Program-made: the position numbers and the translations under genes | NCBI GenBank assembly: GCA_944384705.1 | Contig: CALWUI010000020.1 | Location: 90,475-154,474, forward strand | Source of the DNA: an uncultured Clostridia bacterium | Lineage (GTDB): Bacteria > Bacillota > Clostridia > Oscillospirales > Acutalibacteraceae | Length of the DNA stretch: 64,000 bases | Reading direction: 5' to 3' | In this document: piece after piece, positions 37,172-46,311 of the stretch | Position numbering within the stretch: position 1 is the stretch's first letter | Layout: every line of letters starts with the position of its first letter | The notes under the pieces: generated by a model | Database searches by the model: none | What the model was told of the DNA's origin: nothing | What the model saw: the letters and a program-made list of their open reading frames with translations, nothing else

Positions 37172-37287
37172 GGCACCGCGGCCGGGTTCTTTTTCTGATT
37201 GATATAATTATATACTATGTTTTAAGAACCCGGCTAGAACACCGATAGTATTGGTGTTCTAGAATGCTATGCATTCTGCGCGGTGCC
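37172..37287 (+). other. Cloverleaf element A (four-way inverted repeat)
   Basis: A 116-nt stretch can pair as a closing stem plus three arms. The closing stem is GGCACCGCG (37172-37180) with CGCGGTGCC (37279-37287). Arm 1 is an 11-bp stem, 37181-37191 with 37224-37234, enclosing a 32-nt AT-rich loop. Arm 2 is 12 bp, 37235-37246 with 37250-37261, loop AGT. Arm 3 is GAATGC/GCATTC at 37262-37276, loop TAT. Only two bases (TG) at the junction are unpaired. There is no T-tract, open frame or tRNA signature. Element B at 43949 has the same plan with different sequence. Confidence 0.8.
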
Positions 37288-37352
37288 TGATATAATCAAA
37301 GAGAGTAAGATTAATTAAGCATTTTTTATATAAGCTCTAGAAAGGAAAACTT

Positions 37353-38366
37353 ATGAAAATCTTATCGATAGAAAGTTCATGTGACGAAACAGCAGTCGCA
37401 GTAGTGGATGATGGAAGATATATTTTATCTTCAATAGTGGCATCTCAAATAGAAAAACATAAAATATATGGAGGTGTTGTGCCAGAAATAGCATCCAGAT
37501 GTCATATAGAAGTTATTTCTGATATAACAAAAAAAGCTTTAGACGATTCAGGCTGTGGCTTAAAAGATATAGATGCAATTGCAGTAACATATGCTCCGGG
37601 ATTAATCGGCTCTTTGCTCGTGGGAGTAAATTTTGCAAAAGGATTAGCCATTGCAAACAATTTACCGTTAATACCTGTCCATCATTTAAGAGGACATATA
37701 GCAGCTAATTATATAAGTTATCCTGAATTGATGCCGCCATTTTTATGTTTGATTGTTTCTGGAGGACACAGCCACATAGTTGAAGTTAAAGAATATACAA
37801 AACTAAAAGTTGTTGGTCAAACAAGAGATGACGCTGCCGGAGAAGCTTTTGACAAAGTTGCAAGAGTTATGGGAATAATGTATCCAGGTGGAGCTAATCT
37901 TGACAAGCTTGCGGATCAGGGCGATGAAAAAGCTTACATGCTGCCAAGACCATTTGTAAAAGAATCAGAATACGACTTTAGCTTTTCGGGCCTTAAAACA
38001 GCAGTTATAAACCAAATCCATAAAGCAAAACAAAAAGGAAAAAACATAAATGTAAAAGACATGTCAGCTTCTTTTAGGGCAGCAGTAGTAGATTGCTTAA
38101 TGAATAATTTTATTAAAGCCGCTAAAAATTTGGGCTACAATAAATTAGCTCTAGCAGGAGGTGTTGCAGCAAACAAATTGTTGCGTCTAAGGTTAAGTGG
38201 AGAGTGCAAAAAAAGAAATTGGCATGCGTATATACCGAATATGTCACTTTGTGGAGATAATGCAGCAATGATAGGTGCCCAGGCTTATTATGAATATAAA
38301 TGTGGCAACGTGGCAACGATGGATCTGAATGCGTATGCGACTTTAAGTATTGACAGTTTAACTTAG
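37353..38366 (+). CDS. tsaD: TsaD, tRNA t6A37 threonylcarbamoyltransferase
   Basis: The catalytic subunit that transfers the threonylcarbamoyl group made by the Sua5 enzyme to adenosine 37. At 337 aa it has ESSCDETAVAV, the metal-binding HHLRGH near residue 110, GGGHS-type ISGGHSHIV, and the C-terminal DNAAMIG. AAAGGAAAA precedes the ATG. tsaB and tsaE are not in the window. Confidence 0.95.
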   Translation: MKILSIESSCDETAVAVVDDGRYILSSIVASQIEKHKIYGGVVPEIASRCHIEVISDITKKALDDSGCGLKDIDAIAVTYAPGLIGSLLVGVNFAKGLAIANNLPLIPVHHLRGHIAANYISYPELMPPFLCLIVSGGHSHIVEVKEYTKLKVVGQTRDDAAGEAFDKVARVMGIMYPGGANLDKLADQGDEKAYMLPRPFVKESEYDFSFSGLKTAVINQIHKAKQKGKNINVKDMSASFRAAVVDCLMNNFIKAAKNLGYNKLALAGGVAANKLLRLRLSGECKKRNWHAYIPNMSLCGDNAAMIGAQAYYEYKCGNVATMDLNAYATLSIDSLT

Positions 38367-38443
38367 AAGTTTATACTATATAAGAAAAATTAATTTTTAT
38401 GATAATATTATTTAAATCTTATTTTAGAGGTGTATGTTTTTTT

Positions 38444-40216
38444 ATGACAAAAAATAAATCTGTTCTTAAATGGATATCTGACATGAAAAATCTTTTAAAC
38501 CCTGCAGAAATATTATTTATTGATGGAACAGAAGAACAATTAGAAGAGCTGAGAGAACAAGCTTGTAAAACAGGCGAAATTATAAAGTTAAACGAAGAAA
38601 AGTTGCCAGGGTGTTATCTACATAGAACAGCGATAAATGACGTTGCAAGAGTAGAGGACAGAACATTTATTTGCACACCAACAAATAATGAGGCAGGCCC
38701 AACAAATAATTGGAGAAATCCAAATGAAATGTATAAACTGCTATATGATATAGCAAAAAGCAGCTATAAGAACAAAACAATGTATGTAATTCCTTATTCT
38801 ATGGGACCAATTGGCTCTCCATTTTCTAAAATAGGAGTAGAGATAACGGATTCGATATATGTTGTTTTAAATATGGCTATTATGACGCGCATTGGAGAAA
38901 AAGTGTGGGAAGCACTCGGAGAAAGTGAAGATTGGGTAAGAGGTCTTCACGCTAAATGTGAACTCGATGCAGAAAAACGTTATATTTGTCACTTCCCTCA
39001 GGACAAAACTATCATCTCTGTAAATTCTGCTTATGGAGGTAATGTTTTGCTTGGCAAAAAGTGTTTTGCACTAAGAATAGCTTCTTATCTTGGCAAAAAA
39101 GAAGGTTGGCTTGCAGAACACATGCTAATTTTGGGAATAAAAAATCCAAAAGGAGAAATGAGATATATTGCAGCGGCATTTCCTTCGGCTTGTGGAAAAA
39201 CAAATTTATCAATGCTAATTCCGCCAGAAGAATATAGAAAAAAAGGCTACGAAGTATACTGCGTTGGAGATGATATTGCTTGGTTACATATAGGAAAAGA
39301 TGGAAGGTTATGGGCAATTAACCCAGAAAATGGATTTTTTGGTGTAGCTCCAGGAACAAATGAAAAATCAAATCCAAATGCTTTAAGAACAACTAAGTCT
39401 AACACAATTTTTACAAATGTTGTTCACAACCTAGATGATAATACAGTTTGGTGGGAGGGGCTAGACAAAAATCCGCCAGAAAATGCACTCGACTGGAAAG
39501 GTAGTCCGTGGAATGGCAAGATTTCGGATCAAAAAGGAGCACATCCTAACAGCAGATTTACTTCTCCGGCAAAAAACTGCCCGTGTATAAGCCCAGAGTT
39601 TGATAATCCTGATGGCGTACCGATTTCTGCAATTGTTTTTGGCGGCAGACGAGCTAACACTATGCCACTTGTATATCAAGCAAAAAATTGGAATCATGGT
39701 GTTTTTGTCGGTTCAATTATGTCTTCAGAAACTACAGCCGCAGCTGCTGGAAAAGTTGGAGTAGTAAGACACGATCCAATGGCAATGCTTCCTTTTTGTG
39801 GATACAATTTGGGTGAGTACTTTAAACATTGGATTAATATTGGAAAAAAATTAGGAGATAAAGCTCCTCAAATATTTAATGTTAATTGGTTTAGAACAGA
39901 TGAGTTCGGAAATTTTATTTGGCCAGGTTTTGGAGATAATTTTCGAGTACTTGAATGGATTCTAAGACGGTGCGAAAATAAGATTGAAGCGAAGGAATCT
40001 CCTATTGGTGTGCTTCCTAATGCTAAAGATATTAATCTATATGGTCTTGATGATAATGAAGATATTTTAAAAAAGATACTCAACGTTGACTCTAAGTTAT
40101 GGCAAATAGAAGTAGAAGATATAAAATCTTTTTATAAGAAATTTGGAGATGATTTGCCAATAGAATTAAAAAATGAACTGAATGAGCTAGAAAACAGACT
40201 AAAAAAGGCTTTATAA
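38444..40216 (+). CDS. pckG: Phosphoenolpyruvate carboxykinase (GTP)
   Basis: It interconverts oxaloacetate and PEP with GTP/GDP; in anaerobes it often runs in the carboxylating direction. The kinase-1 loop FPSACGKTNLSML contains the hyper-reactive Cys of the GTP-dependent class. RWEGLD-type WWEGLDKNPP and the ATP/GTP-family FGGRRANTMPLVYQ are also present. The start is ATG 38444 with AGAGGTG 11 nt upstream, giving 590 aa; an in-frame start at 38399 lacks a site. It ends at terminator T3. Confidence 0.94.
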   Translation: MTKNKSVLKWISDMKNLLNPAEILFIDGTEEQLEELREQACKTGEIIKLNEEKLPGCYLHRTAINDVARVEDRTFICTPTNNEAGPTNNWRNPNEMYKLLYDIAKSSYKNKTMYVIPYSMGPIGSPFSKIGVEITDSIYVVLNMAIMTRIGEKVWEALGESEDWVRGLHAKCELDAEKRYICHFPQDKTIISVNSAYGGNVLLGKKCFALRIASYLGKKEGWLAEHMLILGIKNPKGEMRYIAAAFPSACGKTNLSMLIPPEEYRKKGYEVYCVGDDIAWLHIGKDGRLWAINPENGFFGVAPGTNEKSNPNALRTTKSNTIFTNVVHNLDDNTVWWEGLDKNPPENALDWKGSPWNGKISDQKGAHPNSRFTSPAKNCPCISPEFDNPDGVPISAIVFGGRRANTMPLVYQAKNWNHGVFVGSIMSSETTAAAAGKVGVVRHDPMAMLPFCGYNLGEYFKHWINIGKKLGDKAPQIFNVNWFRTDEFGNFIWPGFGDNFRVLEWILRRCENKIEAKESPIGVLPNAKDINLYGLDDNEDILKKILNVDSKLWQIEVEDIKSFYKKFGDDLPIELKNELNELENRLKKAL

Positions 40217-40222
40217 AAACTT

Positions 40223-40257
40223 GACGCCGCACTATACCGCGCGGCGTCTTAATTTTT
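40223..40257 (+). terminator. Terminator T3 with conserved 18-nt core
   Basis: The stem GACGCCGC/GCGGCGTC has loop ACTATACCGC, then TTAATTTTTA. It lies between the convergent pckG and cdaR genes. The core is identical to T1 and T2. Confidence 0.8.
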
Positions 40258-41527
40258 ATTTTTTGCTTATTGTAGCATTTATCTTATAAGAACCGAAAGT
40301 CCAGCATTTATTTGAATAATTATTAAAAACGATTTTAGCAGGCAATTCCGTCCGACCAATGAAATCTTTTTTTTCTGAAAGATCGACTTCAGCATAAAGA
40401 TTTTCGTCTGTTAAAGTTCGCAGTTGAGAGATAGGTCCCATTATCTGAACCGAAAGATTTGTTGTGTGCGAGGCAGCTACTTTGTCCTCGGAAACATTTT
40501 TAAACTTAACATTTTTAACAGTTATCGTGCGCGTTTGGAATCCAAGCAAATTCAATTTAACCGTTGCATTATAATTGCTAGAAAGATTCCTGCAATCGCT
40601 TGGAATTTTGAGAGCTCTTTCAAATTGATAATTTTCAAGATTAATCTGAGAAAAATCAATAGGCTCAGTAAATACAGCATTTAAATTATTAATAGTTTCA
40701 CTTGGAGCAGCGACTTCGATTTTATTAGGATTAATTTGAGCCGACAGAGCCGAAATATTAAGGCCAGATGGCACAGAAGTAAATTCTGGAGTAACACTCA
40801 CAAACTTACGCTGAAGAATTGGAATAGTAGCATTAACTTTTGTAACACTTAACGTCAAATTTTTAGTATTAACTTTATTTCCGCTGGTATCAAATAGATT
40901 TATTTGAAGGTTATTTAAGTCGGTTGTTTTATTTAACACTCCGTTGATGCTTTCTTCCACAGTAACACTTGCAATACTAGATATAAGCGATTCTGGTCCA
41001 GATACAGTAATCTGAGGGTCAGACAAAGTTATCGGAGCCACAAAATAATTTGTATCTGCAGTAAATTTTATATTTGGTGTAATATCAAAAGTCTGGCTTT
41101 TATATCTATCCACAACAACAGTCACAAATTTAGGAGATACACTAGATGCAAATTCATAATCTGTTAAGATACTATTTTTTTTAGCGGATAACTCTAATGT
41201 ATATTTACCAGTAGAATTTATCATGTTAGCAGATTGCTGAGCTGTAATTTGAATATCATTTTTTGAAAGCTGACCAAGAATTAAGCGATTGCCGGTAACA
41301 GAAACTTCAGCTTTAATATCGTCAACTCCAAATACAGTAAGACCAGTTTCTTTGGCACTTTCAGACAAAGCGACAGTAATAGGAATATCCGTAATAAGCT
41401 TAGTAGTAGATTCTGAAGCGCTTGTAGAAAGGATTATCCAAAAAATAAAAGAAATCAAAGCAGAAAAAAGCATTACAATTTTGTTATTATAAAATAACCG
41501 ACCTAAATTAAATCTTTTTATTTTCAT
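40256..41527 (-). CDS. cdaR: CdaR, YbbR-domain regulator of CdaA
   Basis: A membrane-anchored protein that modulates the c-di-AMP synthase CdaA. The N-terminal membrane helix (about 18-36) is followed by about four YbbR beta-repeats on the outside (segments like VTVSGPESLISSIASV). The 423-aa length is normal. Its start overlaps the end of cdaA by 20 nt, so the two are translated together. Its stop lies within the T-run region of T3. Confidence 0.9.
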   Translation of the reverse strand: MKIKRFNLGRLFYNNKIVMLFSALISFIFWIILSTSASESTTKLITDIPITVALSESAKETGLTVFGVDDIKAEVSVTGNRLILGQLSKNDIQITAQQSANMINSTGKYTLELSAKKNSILTDYEFASSVSPKFVTVVVDRYKSQTFDITPNIKFTADTNYFVAPITLSDPQITVSGPESLISSIASVTVEESINGVLNKTTDLNNLQINLFDTSGNKVNTKNLTLSVTKVNATIPILQRKFVSVTPEFTSVPSGLNISALSAQINPNKIEVAAPSETINNLNAVFTEPIDFSQINLENYQFERALKIPSDCRNLSSNYNATVKLNLLGFQTRTITVKNVKFKNVSEDKVAASHTTNLSVQIMGPISQLRTLTDENLYAEVDLSEKKDFIGRTELPAKIVFNNYSNKCWTFGSYKINATISKK

Positions 41528-42398
41528 TTTTCTTCCCCATTATAGAACCTATAATTTGATTTTTTACTTTTGGTTCTTCAAAGTCTAAAAGTATATTTTT
41601 TTCTAAAAACTTAATTAGTGCATCTTTTTTATAATTTCGTGTTAAGGTTCCATTTTTTGCAACAGAAACAGTACCGTTTTCTTCAGAAACGACCACAGCA
41701 ATAGCGTCAGAAATTTCGCTTATTCCAAGAGCAGCACGATGCCTTGTTCCAATATCCAGATCAATATTTTCATTTTTAGTCAAAGGTAATATACAGCCAG
41801 CTGCATATACTACAGACCCTCGTATAATCATCGCACCGTCATGAAGAGGAGCCTTATTGAAAAAGATATTTCCAATAATTGGCACAGAAGGTTTAGCACG
41901 TAAAATTGTGCCAGTATCAATAAAATCACCAAGCTTAGTTTGCCTTTCAAAGACAACCAAAGCGCCAGTTTTAGTTTGTTGCAACAAAAAAATCGCATCC
42001 ACAACAGTGTGTATACATTTTTGCTGCAACTTGTAAGAAGATACATTGAGCTTATATGGAGAACTTGATATCCAGTAGCGACTTATCTTGCTTCTGCCGA
42101 TCTGTTCAAGAGCTCTTCGCAGTTCAGGCTGAAATACAACAAGCAGCGCAATAATTCCAAATTCAAAAAATTTATTCAATAAATAGCTCAGCATTCTAAA
42201 ATGAAACTGAAATGAAGCAATATATGCAATAATTAAAATCAGTATGCCCTTTACAAGTTGACTAGCCCGAGTTTCTCTTATTAATTTTATGAAATTATAA
42301 ATTATAAATGACATTATAGATATGTCGAGAAAATCAGAAATAGTAAAAGTTTTCATCAAAGTAAAGAAAGCATTTAAACTATTTGATATAAAATCCAT
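41508..42398 (-). CDS. cdaA: CdaA diadenylate cyclase
   Basis: It makes c-di-AMP, which controls potassium uptake and osmotic balance. Three N-terminal membrane helices (about 10-85) precede the DAC domain with the DGAMII and RHRAALGISE catalytic motifs. The 296-aa length is normal. glmM, which often follows cdaAR, is not next; the phosphohexomutase at 27.6 kb is separate. Known c-di-AMP targets include RCK proteins such as the pair at 17-18 kb. Confidence 0.94.
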   Translation of the reverse strand: MDFISNSLNAFFTLMKTFTISDFLDISIMSFIIYNFIKLIRETRASQLVKGILILIIAYIASFQFHFRMLSYLLNKFFEFGIIALLVVFQPELRRALEQIGRSKISRYWISSSPYKLNVSSYKLQQKCIHTVVDAIFLLQQTKTGALVVFERQTKLGDFIDTGTILRAKPSVPIIGNIFFNKAPLHDGAMIIRGSVVYAAGCILPLTKNENIDLDIGTRHRAALGISEISDAIAVVVSEENGTVSVAKNGTLTRNYKKDALIKFLEKNILLDFEEPKVKNQIIGSIMGKKNENKKI

Positions 42399-42488
42399 TA
42401 TTTACTTCCTTCTGAGAGAAAAATCTCTAAAAAAACAAACATCTCAATTAATTTTAACATATTTAATTAACTATTAAAAGTACTTATT

Positions 42489-43631
42489 TTATCTAGACTT
42501 TATTTTTTTAACAACATTTATAAGAGTATCAATGTCTTGCTTTTTTGTAAAAGCAGAAGGGCAAACTCGAACAGCACCACGATCAAGAGTATTGCAAAAT
42601 TTATGAGCGGCAGGAGCACAATGCAATCCTGCTCTAACATATATTTGGTGTTTATTTAAAATTTCGCTCACAGCCTCGCTGTGCATGCCAGTAATATTAA
42701 ATGAAAGTAATGGCACAAAGTATTTAGGGTCTGGTTTATCCATATATAATTCAACATTTTTAATTTCAGTTAATCTATCATATAAATAATTTATCAGATT
42801 ATGTTCGTGTTGAGCTATTTTTTCAACCTTTATTTTATTTAAAAACTTTATCCCTGCATGTAGGCCGGCTATGCCAATTAAATTTTGAGTACCGCTTTCA
42901 AATTTTTCTGGAATTACGTCCGTCTGTAGATAAGATTCTGAGTTTAGGCCCGTGCCACCTTGAATTATTGTAGAGAGACTTTCTCCGTGAGTAGTTATTA
43001 AAACACCTGTTCCCATAGGGCCATATAGGCCTTTGTGTCCTGCTAGACATAGATAATCAATTTTAGTCTCGGCCAAATTTATTGGGATATGCCCGGCACT
43101 TTGTGCAGCATCAACAAGCATTGGAATGCCATACTCATGTGCCATTGCACATATTCGAGAAATTGGTAGTCGAATTCCCCAAACATTTGATGCGTGTGTA
43201 CAAGCAATAAGTGCTGTTTTAGAATTTATAGCATCTCTAAACGCACCAAGTGTAGCTTCGTTATCTTTAGGATAAACTTTTGCTTCAGAAAAAGTTATCC
43301 CAAGTTCTTCAAGTGCTTTTAATGGTCGCGTTATGGCATTGTGTTCAATGCACGATATAACAACATGATCTCCAGGTTTTAAAAGTCCTTTAAAAACAAA
43401 ATTTATAGCTTGAGTACAATTTAATGTAAAGATTACGTTTTCTGGTCCTGGTGCGTAAAAAAATTTTGAAATAGATTTTCTGCATTCATAAATTTCGAGT
43501 GCAGACTTTATAGACATATTATGACCGCTTCTTCCGGGATTAGCACCTAAGCTATTTATAGCATAATTTGTTGCAGCAACTACACTTTGTGGCTTAGGAT
43601 AAGATGTTGCTGCATTATCTAAATATATCAT
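42489..43631 (-). CDS. Cysteine desulfurase (class V aminotransferase fold)
   Basis: A PLP enzyme that releases sulfur, or selenium, from cysteine or selenocysteine. It has YLDNAATSYPKP, THASNVWGI, VDAAQSAGHIPI, the PLP-lysine stretch LAGHKGLYGPMGTG and the Cys-containing loop AGLHCAPAAHK (here RAGLHCAPAAHKF). At 380 aa it belongs to the NifS-like group that is linked to DUF3343, which here precedes it with a 4-nt ATGA overlap. Confidence 0.9.
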   Translation of the reverse strand: MIYLDNAATSYPKPQSVVAATNYAINSLGANPGRSGHNMSIKSALEIYECRKSISKFFYAPGPENVIFTLNCTQAINFVFKGLLKPGDHVVISCIEHNAITRPLKALEELGITFSEAKVYPKDNEATLGAFRDAINSKTALIACTHASNVWGIRLPISRICAMAHEYGIPMLVDAAQSAGHIPINLAETKIDYLCLAGHKGLYGPMGTGVLITTHGESLSTIIQGGTGLNSESYLQTDVIPEKFESGTQNLIGIAGLHAGIKFLNKIKVEKIAQHEHNLINYLYDRLTEIKNVELYMDKPDPKYFVPLLSFNITGMHSEAVSEILNKHQIYVRAGLHCAPAAHKFCNTLDRGAVRVCPSAFTKKQDIDTLINVVKKIKSR

Positions 43632-43864
43632 AAGTTTTCCTCCATGATTTTCTTTTCGAGTATTTTGATGTTTGCGTTTGTCAATATTTTTTCGGCGATA
43701 TCAACTTTTTCGTGTATCAGTATGCCATATCCGCAACCAGATAAAACTTCACTATTTGGTACGCGAATCGTTTCACATTTTATCCCTTTTGATTTTAATA
43801 AGTCCTTTGCCTTCATAACATAAGTTATTGAGCTTAATATAAACACTTCTTTTCTTTTTTCCAA
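43628..43864 (-). CDS. DUF3343 putative S/Se carrier protein
   Basis: A 78-aa protein of the DUF3343 family, recognisable by the VLSGCGYGILI motif with a single conserved Cys suited to carry a persulfide or perselenide. The start is TTG with GGAG 10 nt upstream. Translational overlap with the desulfurase gene supports a donor-carrier pair; the exact product (thio- or seleno-modification) is not known from the sequence. Confidence 0.82.
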   Translation of the reverse strand: MEKRKEVFILSSITYVMKAKDLLKSKGIKCETIRVPNSEVLSGCGYGILIHEKVDIAEKILTNANIKILEKKIMEENL

Positions 43865-43948
43865 AAATAATCAACTCCATGCAAATTTCTTGCCGTTAAC
43901 ATAATATGAGAATAATTTCTATTTTGTGCTATGTAGCATAGCTATACG

Positions 43949-44065
43949 GGGCGGCACCACGTATCAAGTTCTACCAATTTTTTATTAGTTGATCTTGATA
44001 CAGTTAAGGCATCAGCTAAGCTGATGCCTTAACAAAATACTGTTAAGTATTTTGTGGTGCCGCCC
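43949..44065 (+). other. Cloverleaf element B (four-way inverted repeat)
   Basis: A 117-nt stretch pairs as follows. The closing stem is GGGCGGCACCAC (43949-43960) with GTGGTGCCGCCC (44054-44065). Arm 1 is GTATCAAG/CTTGATAC (43961-44001) with a 25-nt AT-rich loop. Arm 2 is a 14-bp perfect stem, 44003-44016 with 44020-44033, loop TAA. Arm 3 is AAAATACT/AGTATTTT (44034-44053), loop GTTA. One base (A44002) is unpaired at the junction. A further small hairpin GCTATG-TAG-CATAGC lies just before it, at 43928-43942. It sits between ispF and the DUF3343 gene. Confidence 0.8.
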
Positions 44066-44079
44066 TAATTGTATTAAAA

Positions 44080-44547
44080 TTAAACTAAAAGACAAACCGC
44101 ATGAGCAGAGATGCCTTCTAAACGTCCAGTAAAACCAAGAAATTCTTCGGTTGTTGCTTTTACGCTTACCTGTGATTTGCTTATCTTGCACGTGTTAGAA
44201 ATATTATTTTGCATAATAGGCAGAAAGTTTTTAAGCTTAGGTGCTTGTGCAATGATTGTACTATCGATATTAGAAATTTTATATCCATAAGAGTAAATTT
44301 TTTTGCAGACTACATCAAGCAAATTGAGGCTATTTGCGTTTTTAAATTTGCTGTCGGTATCAGGAAACATATTGCCAATGTCTCCTATAGCTGCCGCACC
44401 CAATAAAGCATCTATAATTGCATGAACCAATACATCGGCATCAGAATGGCCAAGCAAACAGCAGTTATAAGGAATTTTACAGCCACCGAGAATAAGAGCT
44501 CTTCCTTCTGTCAATTTATGTACATCATAGCCGTGGCCAATTCTCAT
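44080..44547 (-). CDS. ispF: 2-C-methyl-D-erythritol 2,4-cyclodiphosphate synthase
   Basis: Fifth step of the MEP isoprenoid pathway. The 155-aa protein starts [11 protein letters not shown] with the zinc Asp-x-His, has [10 protein letters not shown] and [12 protein letters not shown], all family signatures. Its start overlaps the ispD stop by 4 nt. Cloverleaf element B begins 14 nt after its stop. Confidence 0.95.
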   Translation of the reverse strand: MRIGHGYDVHKLTEGRALILGGCKIPYNCCLLGHSDADVLVHAIIDALLGAAAIGDIGNMFPDTDSKFKNANSLNLLDVVCKKIYSYGYKISNIDSTIIAQAPKLKNFLPIMQNNISNTCKISKSQVSVKATTEEFLGFTGRLEGISAHAVCLLV

Positions 44548-45245
44548 AAAACCTCACCTCGTGATTTTAATATGTTTTCAAATACAGGAATATCGTCAAC
44601 TGTAGTTAATTTTAAGTTAGAATATTCGCCTTTAATAATATGAACAGGTTTATTCAATTTCTCAATTAATTGGCAATCATCCGTGTGATTTAACCCATAT
44701 TTTAAAGCGAATGTCTTTGCTTTAAGATACAAATTTTTTTCAAAAACCTGTGGGGTTTGAATTTGCCACAGGGTGTCACGATTAGGAGTATTTATAACAA
44801 AATTTTGTTCATTTAAAACTTTAATAGTGTCTTTACAAGGAGTGCCAAGAGCACTGGAATCGTAAATAAATGCATCATTAACAACCCTATCAATTTCTTT
44901 GCAAGAAATAAGGCATCTTGCTGCATCATGAATTGCAAAATGTGTAGTCCGGCAATTTTTACAACAGTCTATACCAGAAAATACAGATTCTTGGCGCGCT
45001 TTACCTCCAGAAGCAAAGATTTTGAATTTATCTATAGAGTATTTATTCAAAATTTTCTTCAGAGAGTCTTTTTGATTCTCTTTGCATACAATTATTATTT
45101 CGTCGATAAAATTACTTTTTTGAAAAGCTACTAAGGTGTAGGCTATTGATGGGATTTTATTTAATGGTAAAAATATTTTATCTGTTCCCATACGAGAAGA
45201 ATTGCCTGCAGCTACAACAACTGCAGAGACGAAATTTTTTGGCAT
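44544..45245 (-). CDS. ispD: 2-C-methyl-D-erythritol 4-phosphate cytidylyltransferase
   Basis: Third step of the MEP pathway. The CTP-binding loop [21 protein letters not shown] and the C-terminal [11 protein letters not shown] are clear. I prefer ATG 45245 ([10 protein letters not shown], 233 aa); an in-frame ATG at 45257 lies almost on top of the AAAGGAA site. ispD and ispF are translationally coupled. Confidence 0.92.
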   Translation of the reverse strand: MPKNFVSAVVVAAGNSSRMGTDKIFLPLNKIPSIAYTLVAFQKSNFIDEIIIVCKENQKDSLKKILNKYSIDKFKIFASGGKARQESVFSGIDCCKNCRTTHFAIHDAARCLISCKEIDRVVNDAFIYDSSALGTPCKDTIKVLNEQNFVINTPNRDTLWQIQTPQVFEKNLYLKAKTFALKYGLNHTDDCQLIEKLNKPVHIIKGEYSNLKLTTVDDIPVFENILKSRGEVL

Positions 45246-45401
45246 ATTTTGGGACATTTCCTTTCTAAACTTAAAATTAATTTTGCACAAAGACACGAAT
45301 AATTTAATTATATCTGATTAGCTAATTTTTTCAATTATTAAAGTCAAGAATAAAAGCAAAAAATAAATTAAAGCGTAAGTCCCCTAAAAAGTCGTTTTGT
45401 G

Positions 45402-45430
45402 TTGACTAGAAAGAAAAATAAAGATATACT
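45402..45430 (+). promoter_or_regulatory. Promoter of the sugar transferase gene
   Basis: TTGACT, a 17-nt spacer and TATACT. Transcription should begin near 45437, which rules out open-frame starts upstream of that point. Confidence 0.7.
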
Positions 45431-45473
45431 AAATAGAGTGATTTTTGTGAATGTAATGAGAGGAAAGAATAAA

Positions 45474-46148
45474 GTGGAGGAAAATAAAATTAGTCTTGAA
45501 AAAATGCAGTCGCAGTTTTTTTGTGTGCATAAGGTTATGTATAAACTGACAAAATCTCAGAAAATATATTCTGTTTTTAAAAGGCTTTTCGATATTTTAT
45601 TTTCTCTTTTAGCTTTACTTTTTTTGTCTCCTCTTTTTCTTTTTTTATCTGTTATGATAAAAATTACATCTAAAGGTCCTATAATTTTTTCTCAAGAAAG
45701 AATTGGCCAGTTTGGCAAAATTATAAAAATATACAAATTTAGAACAATGAAATTAAAAGCACCCAAAAGTAAAGCTACTAATGAATTTAACAATGCGGAT
45801 GAATATATTACTAAATTTGGCAAATTCCTTAGAGCTACAAGCTTAGATGAGATGCCCCAATTATTTAATGTTATAAAAGGAGACATGAGTATTGTTGGGC
45901 CAAGACCGTTGATTTTAGATGAAATATTTATACACAAATTGCGTGAAAAAAATGATGTATATTTAATAAAACCAGGTATAACTGGATTGGCACAAGTTAA
46001 TGGCAGAGATTTTCTCGACGCTAAAGATAAGGTCGATTTTGATACTCAATACTTGCATAATATGTCTTTAAAATTGGATCTTGCTATATTTGTTAAGTCT
46101 ATAATAGTTGTGTTTAAACAAGAAAATTCATTAGATAAAGATAAGTAG
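45474..46148 (+). CDS. Undecaprenyl-phosphate sugar-1-phosphate transferase
   Basis: An initiating bacterial sugar transferase (WbaP/EpsL type) that loads a sugar phosphate on undecaprenyl phosphate. One membrane hairpin helix (about 38-62) precedes the catalytic part with FSQERIGQFGK, KFRTM, TSLDEMPQLFNVIKGDMS and VGPRP, then KPGITGLAQVNGR. The start is taken as GTG 45474 after AGAGG; the next ATG upstream (45456) is possible. It is alone, with no other glycan genes in the window, and has its own promoter and terminator. Confidence 0.85.
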   Translation: MEENKISLEKMQSQFFCVHKVMYKLTKSQKIYSVFKRLFDILFSLLALLFLSPLFLFLSVMIKITSKGPIIFSQERIGQFGKIIKIYKFRTMKLKAPKSKATNEFNNADEYITKFGKFLRATSLDEMPQLFNVIKGDMSIVGPRPLILDEIFIHKLREKNDVYLIKPGITGLAQVNGRDFLDAKDKVDFDTQYLHNMSLKLDLAIFVKSIIVVFKQENSLDKDK

Positions 46149-46176
46149 CAGCTAAAAAGTGGCTGCTATTTTTTTT
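46146..46176 (+). terminator. Terminator of the sugar transferase gene
   Basis: TAGCAGC/GCTGCTA with a 9-nt loop, then eight T. The stem begins at the gene's TAG stop codon. Confidence 0.9.
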
Positions 46177-46311
46177 GAGATTTTTTGAATAAAAGCAACA
46201 AAAATATAAATTAATTATGTGAATGATTGTGAGATTAGCGAATTGATAAATTGACAAAAAAATGTTAAAATTATTATTAATAGTTATTTTATTTTTATTG
46301 GAGGATTATTT

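Noticed and set aside
37172..37287. tRNA gene or CRISPR repeat at the cloverleaf
   Set aside because: Arm lengths, loops and conserved tRNA positions do not fit, and no direct repeat-spacer pattern exists.
43949..44065. Transposon or IS remnant
   Set aside because: No transposase and no obvious target-site duplication at either cloverleaf; mobility remains open but unsupported.
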